Assembly: GCA_947564735.1 (NCBI GenBank) | Contig: CANOEC010000009.1 | Location: forward strand, 1 to 64,000 | DNA: 64,000 bases | Origin: an uncultured Lachnospiraceae bacterium | GTDB taxonomy: Bacteria; Bacillota; Clostridia; Lachnospirales; Lachnospiraceae | Reading direction: 5' to 3' | Shown: one piece after another, positions 46,053 through 56,158 of the stretch | Position numbering within the stretch: position 1 is the stretch's first letter | Layout of the letters: each line of letters opens with the position of its first letter | Translations under genes and position numbers: made by a program | The notes under the pieces: generated by a model | Told to the model about the DNA's origin: nothing | The model's database searches: none | What the model saw: the letters and a program-made list of their open reading frames with translations, nothing else

Positions 46053-46601
46053 TTACGCCCTGCACAGAAAAACATGTTTATTCGTCTTATAGCATTTCTC
46101 TTTTGTGATCCGAAACCCCAACCGTTCCAAATCCGAACAATCATTTTCCTGAGACGTCTCTATGACAATCAATGTATTTTCTGTCACATAAGGACATGTG
46201 GCAAGCATTTGAAGCGCCTGTCTTTCATAATCTTTATCGTAAGGCGGATCCATGAAAATCACATCAGCCTCCTTTTCATGAATCCCTGACAAAGCGCTTA
46301 TGGCATCCTGCCTTATGATTGTTGCCCGGTCCGCAAGCCTTGTAAACTGCAGATTCTCCGTGATACATGCCAGAGCGTTTTTGTTATTCTCTACAAAATA
46401 AGCATGTCTTGCGCCTCTGCTTAACGCCTCGATGCCGATGCCGCCGCTGCCGCTGTATACGTCGATAAAAACCGCATCGCTTAGGTACGGCTGCAGCATA
46501 TTAAAAAGTGTTTCCTTGATTCTGTCTGTCGTAGGTCTTGTATCCATCCCCTCCGGCGTCTTTAACCGCAGGCTTCTCGCAGTTCCCGCAATGACTCTCA
46601 T
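46053..46601 (-). CDS. rsmD: 16S rRNA (guanine(966)-N(2))-methyltransferase RsmD
   Basis: The 182-residue protein has the RsmD N-terminal block MRVIAGTARSLRLKTPEG, the SAM-binding VYSGSGGIGIEALSRGA and the catalytic DPPY motif (MDPPYDKDY). It methylates G966 of 16S rRNA. The start was set at ATG 46601; the open frame extends 24 codons further but into the end of the topoisomerase gene and without homology. The rsmD-coaD pairing is typical of Firmicutes. Confidence 0.96.
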   Translation of the reverse strand: MRVIAGTARSLRLKTPEGMDTRPTTDRIKETLFNMLQPYLSDAVFIDVYSGSGGIGIEALSRGARHAYFVENNKNALACITENLQFTRLADRATIIRQDAISALSGIHEKEADVIFMDPPYDKDYERQALQMLATCPYVTENTLIVIETSQENDCSDLERLGFRITKEKCYKTNKHVFLCRA

Positions 46602-46632
46602 ACTTCCGTTTACCTTTCTTCCGTTTTCCTTA

Positions 46633-48876
46633 TCAGACTCTGACCTTAACGCCTTTGGAATCCCGTTTACCAAGTTTCAGCTTGTTTAATTCCAGCGTCT
46701 TACCGCCATACTCAATTGTCTGTTCCACCGCGTTCTGTGTATAATAGACTGCCTCCACACTGTCCTTTGCGCCCAGCTTCATACCGCGCACCCCGATGGC
46801 GCCCTTTTTCTTTTCCGGAATCTCGTCCAGCGCAAACCGCAGGAAATATCCGTCTTTGGACTGCAAAACAATGTTGCGTTGTTCTTTATATGTCACGACG
46901 CTTATGACTTCGTCGTCTTCTAGCAGCTTGGTGGCTGCCACCGTGCGTTTTGCCACATCAAATTCTCCGCCGTCCACCACCTTGAGCATCGCCTGCTTCG
47001 TGGCAAAAATAACCCTGTACAGATTTAAATCGCTCTGACTCGCTGCAAATACAATATTCTCTCTGGAGGAATCATAGTTGCTGACATTGTCTATCGGAAC
47101 TCCTTTGTCTCGGAACTTGCCCATCGGCAAATCCATTGCCTTTACCGTATGAAGCTGTCCTGTATTGGTAAAAAGACATATTTTTCCGGTATTTTTACAG
47201 ACAAAAGCATACTTGTTCTCGGCATCAGCCGCCTCTTTGTTCCGCTCATATGTGGCTGTGTCGATGGTCTTCGCATAACCGAAACGATCCATCAGGAATA
47301 CAATATCCATCTCTTCGACTTTTTTCTCCACATATACGGCTTCGCTCTGTGTCGTAATCTGTGTTCTTCTCTTTCGTTGATACTGTTCCTTGATTTCATC
47401 TAACTCATTGATAATCACCTGCGCCATGGAATCTCTTCTTGCAAGGATATCTTCGTAGCGGTAGATATTTGCCATCGTGTCTTCATGTTCATTGATTAAC
47501 GCCTCTATTTCCAACCCGATCAGCTTATACAGACGCATATCCAAGATGGCATTTGCCTGCTTTTCTGTAAACATTAACTGGGCTGCCATAATCTTTGACT
47601 CTTTGGACTTAAACTTAATGCCGTCAATCTTCCCCTCTGTCAGACACGCTTTCGCCATCGCACGATCCTTGGAGCCGCGCAGTATCTCGATAATCAAATC
47701 AATGACATTGCAGGCTTTGATAAGTCCTTCCTGAATCTCCTTGCGTTCCAGTTCTTTTGTCAGCAGGTTGGTATATTTTCTCGTCGCAACCTCATACTGG
47801 AATTTTACACTTTCCCTAATAATCTGCTTTAAGCCCATTGTCTCCGGTCTGCCGCCTACAATTGCCAGCATGTTGACGCCGAAGGTGTCCTCCAGACGCG
47901 TTTTTTTATAAAGCAGATTTTTGAAGTTCTCTACATCGGCATCCTTGCGCAGTTCAATCACAATACGGATGCCTTCCTTGGATGACTGGTTCGTAATATC
48001 CACAATATCCTGTGTCTTCTTAGTCTCTGCAAGTGATGCCACATCCATAAGAAACTTGCCAATGTTGGCGCCTATCATCGTATAGGGTATTTCGGTAATG
48101 ACCAGATTTGTCTTTCCGCCCTTTGCCTTCTCGATCTCAACCTTACCCCGAATCTTAATCTTGCCGGTTCCCGTCTCATAGATTTCTAACAGCTCATCCT
48201 CATTGATGACAATGCCGCCCGTGGGAAAATCCGGACCTTTTACATAGCGCATCAGCTCTCTCGTCGTGATATTCTCGTCCAGCATATAAGCCTTCGTTGC
48301 CTCAATCACTTCCGCAAGATTATGCGGAGGTGTACTGGTTGCCATGCCAACTGCAATTCCCTCCGAACCGTTGACAAGCAGATTGGGAATCTTAACGGGC
48401 AGAACACTCGGCTCCTTCTCCGTTTCATCGAAGTTCGGAATAAAATCCACAACATCCTTATCTAAATCCGAAAGAAATGCCTCCTGCGTAATCTGCTCAA
48501 GACGCGCCTCCGTATAACGCATTGCCGCAGCCCCGTCTCCCTCGATGTTGCCGAAATTGCCGTGTCCGTCTATGAGCGGCAGTCCTTTCTTAAAATCCTG
48601 CGCCATAACGACAAGCGCTTCATAGATGGAACTGTCGCCATGCGGATGATATTTACCCATCGTATCGCCAACGATACGCGCCGATTTACGGTAGGGTCTG
48701 TCGTAGCGTATTCCTAATTCATACATGTCATACAGCGTTCTTCTCTGCACCGGCTTCAATCCGTCCCTTACATCGGGCAATGCCCTTGCAATGATCACAC
48801 TCATTGCATAGTCGATAAAAGATTTCTGCATAACTTCCGAATATTCCGTTTTTATGATTCTGTCGTTCACACTCAT
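46633..48876 (-). CDS. Type IIA topoisomerase subunit A (ParC/GyrA-like)
   Basis: The 747-residue subunit has the breakage-reunion domain with catalytic Tyr121 (AMRYTEARL). Its quinolone-region motif is [12 protein letters not shown], with Ser82 and Glu86 at the usual resistance positions. A six-bladed C-terminal beta-pinwheel follows. It lacks a canonical GyrA box (QRRGGKG) and is shorter than GyrA proteins of 800 or more residues. Topoisomerase IV is therefore more likely, though a second gyrase-like enzyme is possible. It starts 55 bp after its partner's stop. Confidence 0.9.
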   Translation of the reverse strand: MSVNDRIIKTEYSEVMQKSFIDYAMSVIIARALPDVRDGLKPVQRRTLYDMYELGIRYDRPYRKSARIVGDTMGKYHPHGDSSIYEALVVMAQDFKKGLPLIDGHGNFGNIEGDGAAAMRYTEARLEQITQEAFLSDLDKDVVDFIPNFDETEKEPSVLPVKIPNLLVNGSEGIAVGMATSTPPHNLAEVIEATKAYMLDENITTRELMRYVKGPDFPTGGIVINEDELLEIYETGTGKIKIRGKVEIEKAKGGKTNLVITEIPYTMIGANIGKFLMDVASLAETKKTQDIVDITNQSSKEGIRIVIELRKDADVENFKNLLYKKTRLEDTFGVNMLAIVGGRPETMGLKQIIRESVKFQYEVATRKYTNLLTKELERKEIQEGLIKACNVIDLIIEILRGSKDRAMAKACLTEGKIDGIKFKSKESKIMAAQLMFTEKQANAILDMRLYKLIGLEIEALINEHEDTMANIYRYEDILARRDSMAQVIINELDEIKEQYQRKRRTQITTQSEAVYVEKKVEEMDIVFLMDRFGYAKTIDTATYERNKEAADAENKYAFVCKNTGKICLFTNTGQLHTVKAMDLPMGKFRDKGVPIDNVSNYDSSRENIVFAASQSDLNLYRVIFATKQAMLKVVDGGEFDVAKRTVAATKLLEDDEVISVVTYKEQRNIVLQSKDGYFLRFALDEIPEKKKGAIGVRGMKLGAKDSVEAVYYTQNAVEQTIEYGGKTLELNKLKLGKRDSKGVKVRV

Positions 48877-48931
48877 TGAATCGTTCCTCTCTCCTCCGGT
48901 TTCCTAGGTCTGCCAAGCAAAATTATCTTAT

Positions 48932-50863
48932 TTAGATATCAAGCTCCGCATCCTGCGCGTGCCGGTAGATAAATTCCTTTCGCGGCGGCACCTCCGTACC
49001 CATCAGAAGTTCCGTTACTTCGGAAGCCATACGCGCATCCTCGATTTCCACCAGTTTTAACATTCTTGTGTCCGGGTCAAGGGTTGTCTCCCATAACTGC
49101 TGGGCGTCCATCTCGCCAAGCCCCTTATATCTTTGTAACGTGAACGGTCCCTTATGTCTCTTGCGATACCTTTCGAGCGCTTTGTCATCATAAAGATACT
49201 CTTCCGCCCCTTTTGACGGCATCGCCTTATAGAGCGGCGGCATCGCAATATAGACATGTCCCTCAAAAATCAACTCCGGCATGAAACGGTAAAACAATGT
49301 CAGAAGCAGATTGGAAATGTGTGCGCCGTCCACATCCGCATCCGCCATGATAATAATCTTGTCGTAGCGCAGCCTGCTGATATCAAAGTCATTGCCGTAG
49401 CCTTCGGAAAATCCACAGCCGAAAGCATTGATCATCGTCTTAATCTCAGCATTCGCCAAAACTTTATCAATACTCGCCTTCTCCACATTCAGAATCTTAC
49501 CCCGAATCGGCAGTATTGCCTGAAACATCCTGTTACGCGCCATCTTCGCGCTGCCGCCCGCAGAATCCCCCTCCACGATAAAAATTTCGCATTTCGCCGC
49601 ATCCTTTGACTCGCAGTTTGCCAGTTTACCGTTAGAATCAAACGAAAACTTCTGTTTCGTCAGCATATTCGTCTTTGCTTTTTCTTCCGTCTTACGGATT
49701 TTCGCCGCTTTCTCCGCACATCCGATAACGCTTTTTAACGTTTCAAGATTACGGTCGAAATATCTTACGATTTCCTCGCCGGTTACCTTACTCACAATCT
49801 TTGCAGCATCCTGATTATCCAGTTTTGTCTTGGTCTGTCCCTCGAATCTTGGATCCGGATGTTTGATTGACACAACCGCCGTCATACCGTTACGCACGTC
49901 GGCGCCGGTGAAATTAACGTCTTTTTCTTTTAAAATATTGAGTCCTCTGGCATACGTATTGATCACATTGGTAAACATGGTTTTAAACCCTGTTAAATGC
50001 GTGCCGCCCTCCGCGTTATAAATATTATTACAGAAGCCAAGTACATTTTCATGAAACTCGTTTACATATTGGAAAGCAACCTCAACCGTGATGCCCTCAG
50101 ACTCTCCTTTATAATAAATCACATCATGTACCGCTTCTTTGGACTTGTTCATATCCTTGATGAACCCCACGATTCCTTCCGGTTCATGATACTCTATATG
50201 CTCTGTTTCTTCGCCTCTCTTATCTTCATAGACAATTGTCAGTTCCGGATTCAGATAGGCAGTCTCATGCAAACGGCTCTTGACTTCATCTTCTTTAAAC
50301 CTTGTCTTGTCAAAAATCGTATCGTCCGGCAGAAAATTGATGGTCGTTCCCGTTTCTTTTGTTTTCCCTACCACCGGAAGCAGTCCTTTGTCAAGTTCCA
50401 TCGTCGGGATGCCTCTCTCATAGTGGTCTTCGTAGATAAACCCTCCTGTCTTCACCGTCACATGCATGTATGTAGATAATGCATTGACGACGGAAGAACC
50501 AACGCCATGCAGTCCGCCGCTCGTCTTATACGCCTCATTATCAAATTTGCCGCCTGCGTGAAGCGTCGTAAATACAAGCCGCTCCGCGCTCATACCTTTC
50601 TCATGCATTCCCACCGGAATTCCCCGTCCGTTATCCGTTACAGTTGCCGAACCGTCCGCCTCCAGCGTTACCCGTATGGTAGAACAATATCCCGCAAGGT
50701 GCTCATCTACCGCATTGTCCACAATCTCATATATCAGATGATTCAGTCCCTTGGTAGATACACTGCCAATATACATTCCCGGTCTTACACGAACCGCCTC
50801 TAGTCCTTCCAGCACCGTGATGCTGGACGCATCATAATTATTTGCCGCATTTATCTTCGCCAT
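48932..50863 (-). CDS. Type IIA topoisomerase subunit B (ParE/GyrB-like)
   Basis: The 643-residue protein has a GHKL ATPase domain (NAVDEHLAGY, DNGRGIPVG, GGLHGVGSSVVNALS), a transducer domain, and a TOPRIM domain with EGDSAGGSA and DADVDGAH. The closing block is QRYKGLGEMDAQQLWETT. The long GyrB insertion of Gram-negatives is absent. ATP use by this subunit drives strand passage by the A subunit encoded next. GAGGT precedes the ATG. ParE is inferred because gyrB usually lies near the origin beside recF and gyrA. Confidence 0.92.
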   Translation of the reverse strand: MAKINAANNYDASSITVLEGLEAVRVRPGMYIGSVSTKGLNHLIYEIVDNAVDEHLAGYCSTIRVTLEADGSATVTDNGRGIPVGMHEKGMSAERLVFTTLHAGGKFDNEAYKTSGGLHGVGSSVVNALSTYMHVTVKTGGFIYEDHYERGIPTMELDKGLLPVVGKTKETGTTINFLPDDTIFDKTRFKEDEVKSRLHETAYLNPELTIVYEDKRGEETEHIEYHEPEGIVGFIKDMNKSKEAVHDVIYYKGESEGITVEVAFQYVNEFHENVLGFCNNIYNAEGGTHLTGFKTMFTNVINTYARGLNILKEKDVNFTGADVRNGMTAVVSIKHPDPRFEGQTKTKLDNQDAAKIVSKVTGEEIVRYFDRNLETLKSVIGCAEKAAKIRKTEEKAKTNMLTKQKFSFDSNGKLANCESKDAAKCEIFIVEGDSAGGSAKMARNRMFQAILPIRGKILNVEKASIDKVLANAEIKTMINAFGCGFSEGYGNDFDISRLRYDKIIIMADADVDGAHISNLLLTLFYRFMPELIFEGHVYIAMPPLYKAMPSKGAEEYLYDDKALERYRKRHKGPFTLQRYKGLGEMDAQQLWETTLDPDTRMLKLVEIEDARMASEVTELLMGTEVPPRKEFIYRHAQDAELDI

Positions 50864-50948
50864 TTATCTGCACCTCATATTTTCGATTATCGGGATTTTT
50901 TTTACGCAAAAAGAACATGATTCCAGAATTTCTCACGAATCATATTTT

Positions 50949-50977
50949 ATCATACATTTTGTACTTTGCAAAGCCAA
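50949..50977 (-). promoter_or_regulatory. Promoter of the topoisomerase pair
   Basis: Minus strand: TTGGCT (50972-50977), 17 nt, TATGAT (50949-50954), in the 132-bp gap ahead of the B-subunit gene. Confidence 0.65.
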
Positions 50978-50995
50978 ATTACTACATATAGTATT

Positions 50996-53197
50996 TTAAT
51001 ATTCTGTATACTCTATCAACTCCGGCGCAAGATAACGACTGACCAGTTCCTCCAAGCGCGCAGAATCAATCGGTTTCGATAGATAATCCACGAATCCGGC
51101 ATTCAGATAGTCCTCTTTAACTCCCACAATCGCATTTGCCGTAAGTGCAATCACAACCGGCGGATTCTGCATATACTCCTCCATGCGGCGCATATTCTGT
51201 AATGTTTCCATTCCATCCATCTCCGGCATCATATGATCCAGAAAAATAATATCATAGTGTTTCTGTCTGACCTTATCCAGACATTCCTGACCGCTGAGCG
51301 CCGAGTCAAACTGAACTTTCAGACGCTTCAAAAGCCCCTTTACTACTGTAATATTGACACGGTTATCGTCAACTGCCAGTATGTTCGCCTGTGGGGCAAC
51401 AAAGTGCTTTTGTATCACGGTATTTTGTACATCGGCGTCATCCGCCGCCTTCCTGTAATCTCCCAGCATTTCCGTTCCTGCTATCCGCTGCGGAATCACG
51501 AAGGAAAACGCACTTCCCCGTCCATATTCACTCTCCACCGACAGCTCACCATGCATCATTTCAACCAGCCGCTTTGTAATACTTAACCCTAAACCAGTTC
51601 CCTCCACACTCCTGTTGCGCATCAGATCGAGTCTTGTAAAGGGGTCAAAGAGCATATGCAGTTCCTCCTCCTTAATCCCAATCCCCGTATCAGACACGAT
51701 TACCCGAAGCCAGACGGTCTCCTCTTTCCTATCTTCACATTTTACTTCCAACAATACCGTTCCTTCATGGGTGTACTTGACCGAATTAGTCAACAGGTTG
51801 ACAATGCTCTGCTTTATCCGTTTCTCATCCCCATAGAGTACCCTCGGAAGTTTCCTATCTGCGATAATTCTTAGGTTAAGATTTTTCTCCTCTGCTCTCA
51901 TCGAAATCATATTTTCAATATCAACAAGCAGACTACCAAGATGATACTCGCTTTCCGTAATCTCCATTTTGCTTGATTCAATCTTGGACAAGTCAAGGAT
52001 ATCATTAATGATTGATAATAATGTCTTACCTGCGCTCTGTATATGGAAAGCATACTCTCTGATCGTGTCGGATTTCTCCTCACGCAGAATCATTTCGTTC
52101 ATACCAAGCACCGCATTGATTGGCGTTCTGATTTCATGGGACATTCGTGCAAGAAAGGAGCTTTTCGCCTCATTGGCGCGTTCTGCATCTTCCTTTAATT
52201 CTATCAACTGACGTGTATAAAGATACCTGTCTGTTATATCAAAGATACGGTATAATATGCCAGCTCTACGCTGATAATCATCAAATATTTCGCTTCTCTG
52301 CCATTCATAAAAGCGATCCCTTTTCATAAAACCATCGGCATTTTTCTCCATAAATTCAAAAATCTGCTCTCTGACCTCTTCCTTATTATTCCAGTCAATA
52401 TCTGAAAATATCTTACTGCTTTCCGCATTAAAATAAATGACACTGCCAAGTTCATCCGTCACAAGAATTCCTTCTTTAATTTCATCGACAATCCGATCTT
52501 TAGCGCCTCCTACCGTATCAAACAAACGATAACGGTACATTACAAACACAAGAAACAGCTCTGTAAGTATCATGGAGAACGGATAAGAATCATAATGTCC
52601 CCATATTCCTGCAAGACGCAGTATCCAGAATCCGATTGGAAGCAGGGACGCTCCAAAAATCAATAATAATTCCGGACGCTTCTCCCCCTTATGCTCCACT
52701 ACAGTCTGTATCATTATCAAAGCAATCACCACGCCCAGAACCGCCGTAGTAAAAGCCCACCAGTAATAAAAGATTCCGGGTTCATATATCCATAAGCACA
52801 GACCATTTTCCATTGTGTAATCAATGCTTTTATAATACAGCGTGTGATAGTCTATAGTGAACACGACAAACAAAATAAAAAGATGGTCAACCGTATAAAA
52901 TCCCTTGACGATTTTCATCCACTTATCATTCCGGTGATTGCTGTATAAACAGGCAAAATACAAGAAACTGAGCAATCCCATTGTAGTGCCGATATACTGC
53001 ATTTTTACCGCAAGACGCGTCACATCCAAGCTTCTGCTTTGAAGTTCAAAAAAGTACCCTGCTACATCCATAAGGGTAAATAGTGCTCCGGCAAACAAAA
53101 TTTTCTGTTGTTCTGAGGGCTTTGCCACATAAATTAACGTAATCATAAGAAAACACACTATGATTCCCACGCCATGCAGTACCAACATTACATTCAT
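50996..53197 (-). CDS. Hybrid histidine kinase with 7TM sensor and receiver
   Basis: The 733-residue protein has seven membrane segments in about residues 5-225 (a 7TM-type sensor), a PAS-like domain (IKEGILVTDELGSVIYFNAE), and a HisKA dimerisation domain with phosphoacceptor His in RMSHEIRTPINAVLG. An ATPase domain (DTGIGIKEEEL, GTGLGLSI) and a C-terminal receiver with Asp in IIFLDHMMPEMDG follow. No HPt or output domain is attached, so phosphate must pass to a separate protein. GAGG lies 7 nt before the ATG. The structured repeat copy lies 25 bp upstream. Confidence 0.93.
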   Translation of the reverse strand: MNVMLVLHGVGIIVCFLMITLIYVAKPSEQQKILFAGALFTLMDVAGYFFELQSRSLDVTRLAVKMQYIGTTMGLLSFLYFACLYSNHRNDKWMKIVKGFYTVDHLFILFVVFTIDYHTLYYKSIDYTMENGLCLWIYEPGIFYYWWAFTTAVLGVVIALIMIQTVVEHKGEKRPELLLIFGASLLPIGFWILRLAGIWGHYDSYPFSMILTELFLVFVMYRYRLFDTVGGAKDRIVDEIKEGILVTDELGSVIYFNAESSKIFSDIDWNNKEEVREQIFEFMEKNADGFMKRDRFYEWQRSEIFDDYQRRAGILYRIFDITDRYLYTRQLIELKEDAERANEAKSSFLARMSHEIRTPINAVLGMNEMILREEKSDTIREYAFHIQSAGKTLLSIINDILDLSKIESSKMEITESEYHLGSLLVDIENMISMRAEEKNLNLRIIADRKLPRVLYGDEKRIKQSIVNLLTNSVKYTHEGTVLLEVKCEDRKEETVWLRVIVSDTGIGIKEEELHMLFDPFTRLDLMRNRSVEGTGLGLSITKRLVEMMHGELSVESEYGRGSAFSFVIPQRIAGTEMLGDYRKAADDADVQNTVIQKHFVAPQANILAVDDNRVNITVVKGLLKRLKVQFDSALSGQECLDKVRQKHYDIIFLDHMMPEMDGMETLQNMRRMEEYMQNPPVVIALTANAIVGVKEDYLNAGFVDYLSKPIDSARLEELVSRYLAPELIEYTEY

Positions 53198-53222
53198 TGT
53201 AAGACCTCTTTCATCTCTGTTC

Positions 53223-53297
53223 TATAATAGGAAATTCCTCCAAAGCGTGGAAGAATGCTCTGCATTCTTCCCAAGATAATCGCGAAGCGATTTTCTT
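53223..53297. repeat. Dispersed single copy of the structured repeat
   Basis: Read on the minus strand this 75-nt element matches the 26967 unit nearly base for base outside the stems. Hairpin 1 is one pair shorter (AATCGC, loop TTC, GCGATT). Hairpin 2 is one pair longer, with arms GAAGAATGC and GCATTCTTC and loop AGA. The CCTATTATA tail is identical. Stem changes occur on both arms together. It lies between the hybrid kinase gene and the stop codon of the gene at 53301, in inverted orientation to the array. Confidence 0.93.
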
Positions 53298-53300
53298 GTC

Positions 53301-54056
53301 TCATCTGTAGGCTTCTGTCATCTCATACAGATACTCCCTGCCACGCTTGCCGTTGCGCTCAAGAATCCCCATATGCACAAGAAGCGGCAGTATCACACCT
53401 GCCAGATCCCTGTGAATCCCTGCTGTCTGTGCAAACTCCTTGGTTGTAAACGGCTCTGCAAGCTCATAGGGCACAAATTGTATAAAATCTTCTGTCCGTT
53501 CAATCAACACCTCATCAAAAAGCGTAAGAGGCATTCTGTCATAGCGGCTGGAACCGCGTTTCTTATTCTTACTCCATCCGTTTAACAGACGGTATTCATC
53601 CATATCCACTAATGGAAATGCAAAGGACAGATTCGGATGTCCTAAATATTGTTTGATTTTATACAATTCCGGAAAGGCATGGTACGCCGTGCCGGTTATC
53701 GGAGATTTATGTTTCTTTGATAATTCCCCCGACTCCTCATCCATCCAGATGACCCATTTATGATGCGGGATAGGCAGCACCACTGTGACCGGGTATGACG
53801 GTAAAAAAACCGCTAATTTTGGCCGCAGCTTGTTAAAATTACCGTTCTGTATCTCTATGATACGCTCCCCGGTATAAATATCAGCAATGTATCCCTCAAT
53901 CGGCACTTCGTGATAATCTTCATCCGGTTCATAATACAGCTTCATTACCGCATGAACGGTCTTTTCCCGGAGCGTCCCAAAACCATGCGGATCATTCTGT
54001 TTTAAAAGAACTTTCAGTTTTGCCTGCTCAAAGGCATCTTTATCCATACATCTCAA
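53301..54056 (-). CDS. Uncharacterised protein, possible PD-(D/E)xK nuclease
   Basis: I do not recognise a named family. The 251-residue soluble protein has the stretch EGYIADIYTGERIIEIQNG (about 54-72), spaced like a PD-(D/E)xK nuclease core with an Asp followed by Glu-x-Gln. An N-terminal helix carries a conserved Glu (TLREKTVHAVM). The C-terminal 60 residues look like a winged helix (FTTKEFAQTAGIHRDLAGVILPLL). It could be a nuclease with a DNA-binding tail; this is inference. A TTG at 54056 has GAGGG at good spacing; ATG 54047 is the alternative. Confidence 0.72.
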   Translation of the reverse strand: MRCMDKDAFEQAKLKVLLKQNDPHGFGTLREKTVHAVMKLYYEPDEDYHEVPIEGYIADIYTGERIIEIQNGNFNKLRPKLAVFLPSYPVTVVLPIPHHKWVIWMDEESGELSKKHKSPITGTAYHAFPELYKIKQYLGHPNLSFAFPLVDMDEYRLLNGWSKNKKRGSSRYDRMPLTLFDEVLIERTEDFIQFVPYELAEPFTTKEFAQTAGIHRDLAGVILPLLVHMGILERNGKRGREYLYEMTEAYR

Positions 54057-54223
54057 AATGCATCCCTCAACAATCTGCGTAAGATAACCTTAATTATCCA
54101 TCCGCCGGATTCGTTTAAAATATGTGAAAAGATTTACTTTTATATGCTTATATTATATAATAATATAGAATATTAAGCTATTTGCATCTTACAGGAAAGA
54201 AAATCATTGATAGGATAACTACC

Positions 54224-55309
54224 ATGAAACACGATACCACATATATCAAAAAAATACTGACGGGCAAAGCCCGCATCACAGATAAACAAAAGTTCAGCTG
54301 TATTATTTTTTCAGTGGCTTTTGTCCATCTTTTTTTGTCCATCACCTTTGGATACTTTAAAGTTGTTCCGCTGTTTATTTTTAACGTCATCAGTATGCTT
54401 ACCTATCTGTCCTGCACACAGCTCATCCGCCGGGAACACTTCTGGTCCGTATACTGTATCACATATTTTGAAATTATTCTGCACTCTTTTGTTACAACCA
54501 TCTGTATCGGCTGGAAATTCGGCTTCGCCCAATATATTATTGCACTGATTCCCGTAGGATTCTATATCTGTTATACCATGAACACCGGACATCGTAAAAT
54601 AGTGATTGCCACCGCTTCTGCTCTCGTTGCCACGGCGTCTTTTTTAAGCTGCAAAGTACTGTCGTTTTTCACTACGCCGGCATATGAGCATCGGATTCAT
54701 ACTTGGGAGTTAAGATTATACATCTTTAATTCAATATGTACCTTTTTGTTCCTGATTGTATTTTCACTGATTTTTATCTCTGAAATAAGGCTGTCCAATG
54801 CGCAGCTGCGTCACCAGAATGAGATACTGGACAAACTTGCAAGCACCGATCCGCTGACTGGTCTGTATAACCGCAGAAGCATGGAAGTATTTTTGAATCA
54901 GGCGCTGAAGTCTGAATCCGGTTTCTCTCTGATTATGTGTGATATTGACAATTTCAAGCATATAAACGATACTTACGGACATGATTTCGGTGATGTTGTA
55001 CTGAAAGAAATCTCACACATCACCATAAAGCAAGTCGGTTCCAATGGCTATGTCTGCCGCTGGGGTGGTGAGGAAATCTTAATCCTTGTCAGCAGCTCTG
55101 CTAAGGAAACCGCCGGACGTATCGCCGAGAATATCCGCCGCAACGTCGCCAACCATGTCTTTGAGTTGAATAATAAATGGATTCACTGCACCCTGACCCT
55201 CGGCATTTCCGCATACAAAGATGGAGATACCGCCGAAGAAACAATAACCAATGCCGATTACAATCTCTATCAAGGAAAACGAAGCGGAAAAAACAAAGTT
55301 GTCGCGTAA
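54224..55309 (+). CDS. Membrane-bound diguanylate cyclase
   Basis: The 361-residue protein has about five or six membrane segments in residues 25-190 and a GGDEF domain at about 205-360. The active-site loop is GGEEI (281-285), a functional variant of GGDEF. The metal-binding Asp is in CDIDNFKHINDTYGH. No RxxD inhibitory site precedes the loop. It should make cyclic di-GMP from GTP under control of a membrane signal. The start is ATG 54224, with AGGA upstream. It is divergent from the possible nuclease gene. Confidence 0.92.
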   Translation: MKHDTTYIKKILTGKARITDKQKFSCIIFSVAFVHLFLSITFGYFKVVPLFIFNVISMLTYLSCTQLIRREHFWSVYCITYFEIILHSFVTTICIGWKFGFAQYIIALIPVGFYICYTMNTGHRKIVIATASALVATASFLSCKVLSFFTTPAYEHRIHTWELRLYIFNSICTFLFLIVFSLIFISEIRLSNAQLRHQNEILDKLASTDPLTGLYNRRSMEVFLNQALKSESGFSLIMCDIDNFKHINDTYGHDFGDVVLKEISHITIKQVGSNGYVCRWGGEEILILVSSSAKETAGRIAENIRRNVANHVFELNNKWIHCTLTLGISAYKDGDTAEETITNADYNLYQGKRSGKNKVVA

Positions 55310-55335
55310 TACATTTCTTAACACAAAACATATGG

Positions 55336-56145
55336 CTATAATTTCTTGACGTTTCTATCTCCGTGCAGGATACGCTCCTGATCGGATGCGCTGAGCGGTA
55401 TAATCCTGCCGGTTCTGTCATAATATGTCAAAAGCGTTGAGTTCTTCGCCATCGTTTTTTGACCATTCTGTGTAACAAGATTCATCACCTGTTCCAGATT
55501 CCCCGTTCGTAAATACTGCCGTATTTCTTTATCCTGCTCTGCACGGCGCTGCATCTGCTGTCTTGCGGCATCCTCCGGATTCCTGAGACTTTCCAACCGG
55601 TTCAATGTAAGATATTCTTCAGTCAGCCTCTCCGGCGCTCTCGCATCATCACCCGTCTCTTCAACAGTTACCGGCGTTTGCTCCTGCCTCGCATCAGCAT
55701 CCCCTGCCCCGACGGGATTCTGCATTCCATCATCGTTTTCCACAGATTCGACATCCTGTTTTGAAGTGTCATCATTCCATATTTTATAGAAAACATCTTT
55801 CACTGCCTGCACAAATGCAGTCACCCACGAACGGAACACATCAAAAATTCCCGCACCCGTCTCCTGCGCCTGTATTTTACTCTTTTCTGTCAGGGAAGCC
55901 GGGGCGTTGCCGGATAACTCCAGCCTGACACCGCTTTGCAGCATTGTGCGCCCTTTGCCGATACCGGCTGCAGTTATCTCTTTGCCTTCCCCGGTCTTTT
56001 CTTTCTTATCCTTATCCTCTTCTTCCCCCTGCGCACGCTGATAATTCAGGCTGAACTTTTCGCCGTTTCCCATCTTATCCGCCGCATCGGGCATTTTCAG
56101 TTTTGAATAATCATAATAATCATTTCCGTTTACTTTATTGACCAT
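55336..56145 (-). CDS. Uncharacterised protein at the end of the leu genes
   Basis: I do not recognise the family. The 269-residue protein is hydrophilic and charged, with a disordered middle (Gly/Glu/Asp/Lys rich). A short block near 100-122 (FDVFRSWVTAFVQAVKDVFYKIWND) could be an amphipathic helix. The C-terminal block (EYLTLNRLESLRNPEDAA; LTYYDRTGRIIPLSASDQERIL) looks conserved. There is no signal peptide or membrane helix. It starts 13 bp after leuD and so may be transcribed with it, though no leucine role is suggested by sequence. Confidence 0.72.
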   Translation of the reverse strand: MVNKVNGNDYYDYSKLKMPDAADKMGNGEKFSLNYQRAQGEEEDKDKKEKTGEGKEITAAGIGKGRTMLQSGVRLELSGNAPASLTEKSKIQAQETGAGIFDVFRSWVTAFVQAVKDVFYKIWNDDTSKQDVESVENDDGMQNPVGAGDADARQEQTPVTVEETGDDARAPERLTEEYLTLNRLESLRNPEDAARQQMQRRAEQDKEIRQYLRTGNLEQVMNLVTQNGQKTMAKNSTLLTYYDRTGRIIPLSASDQERILHGDRNVKKL

Positions 56146-56158
56146 ACCGCCTCAAATA

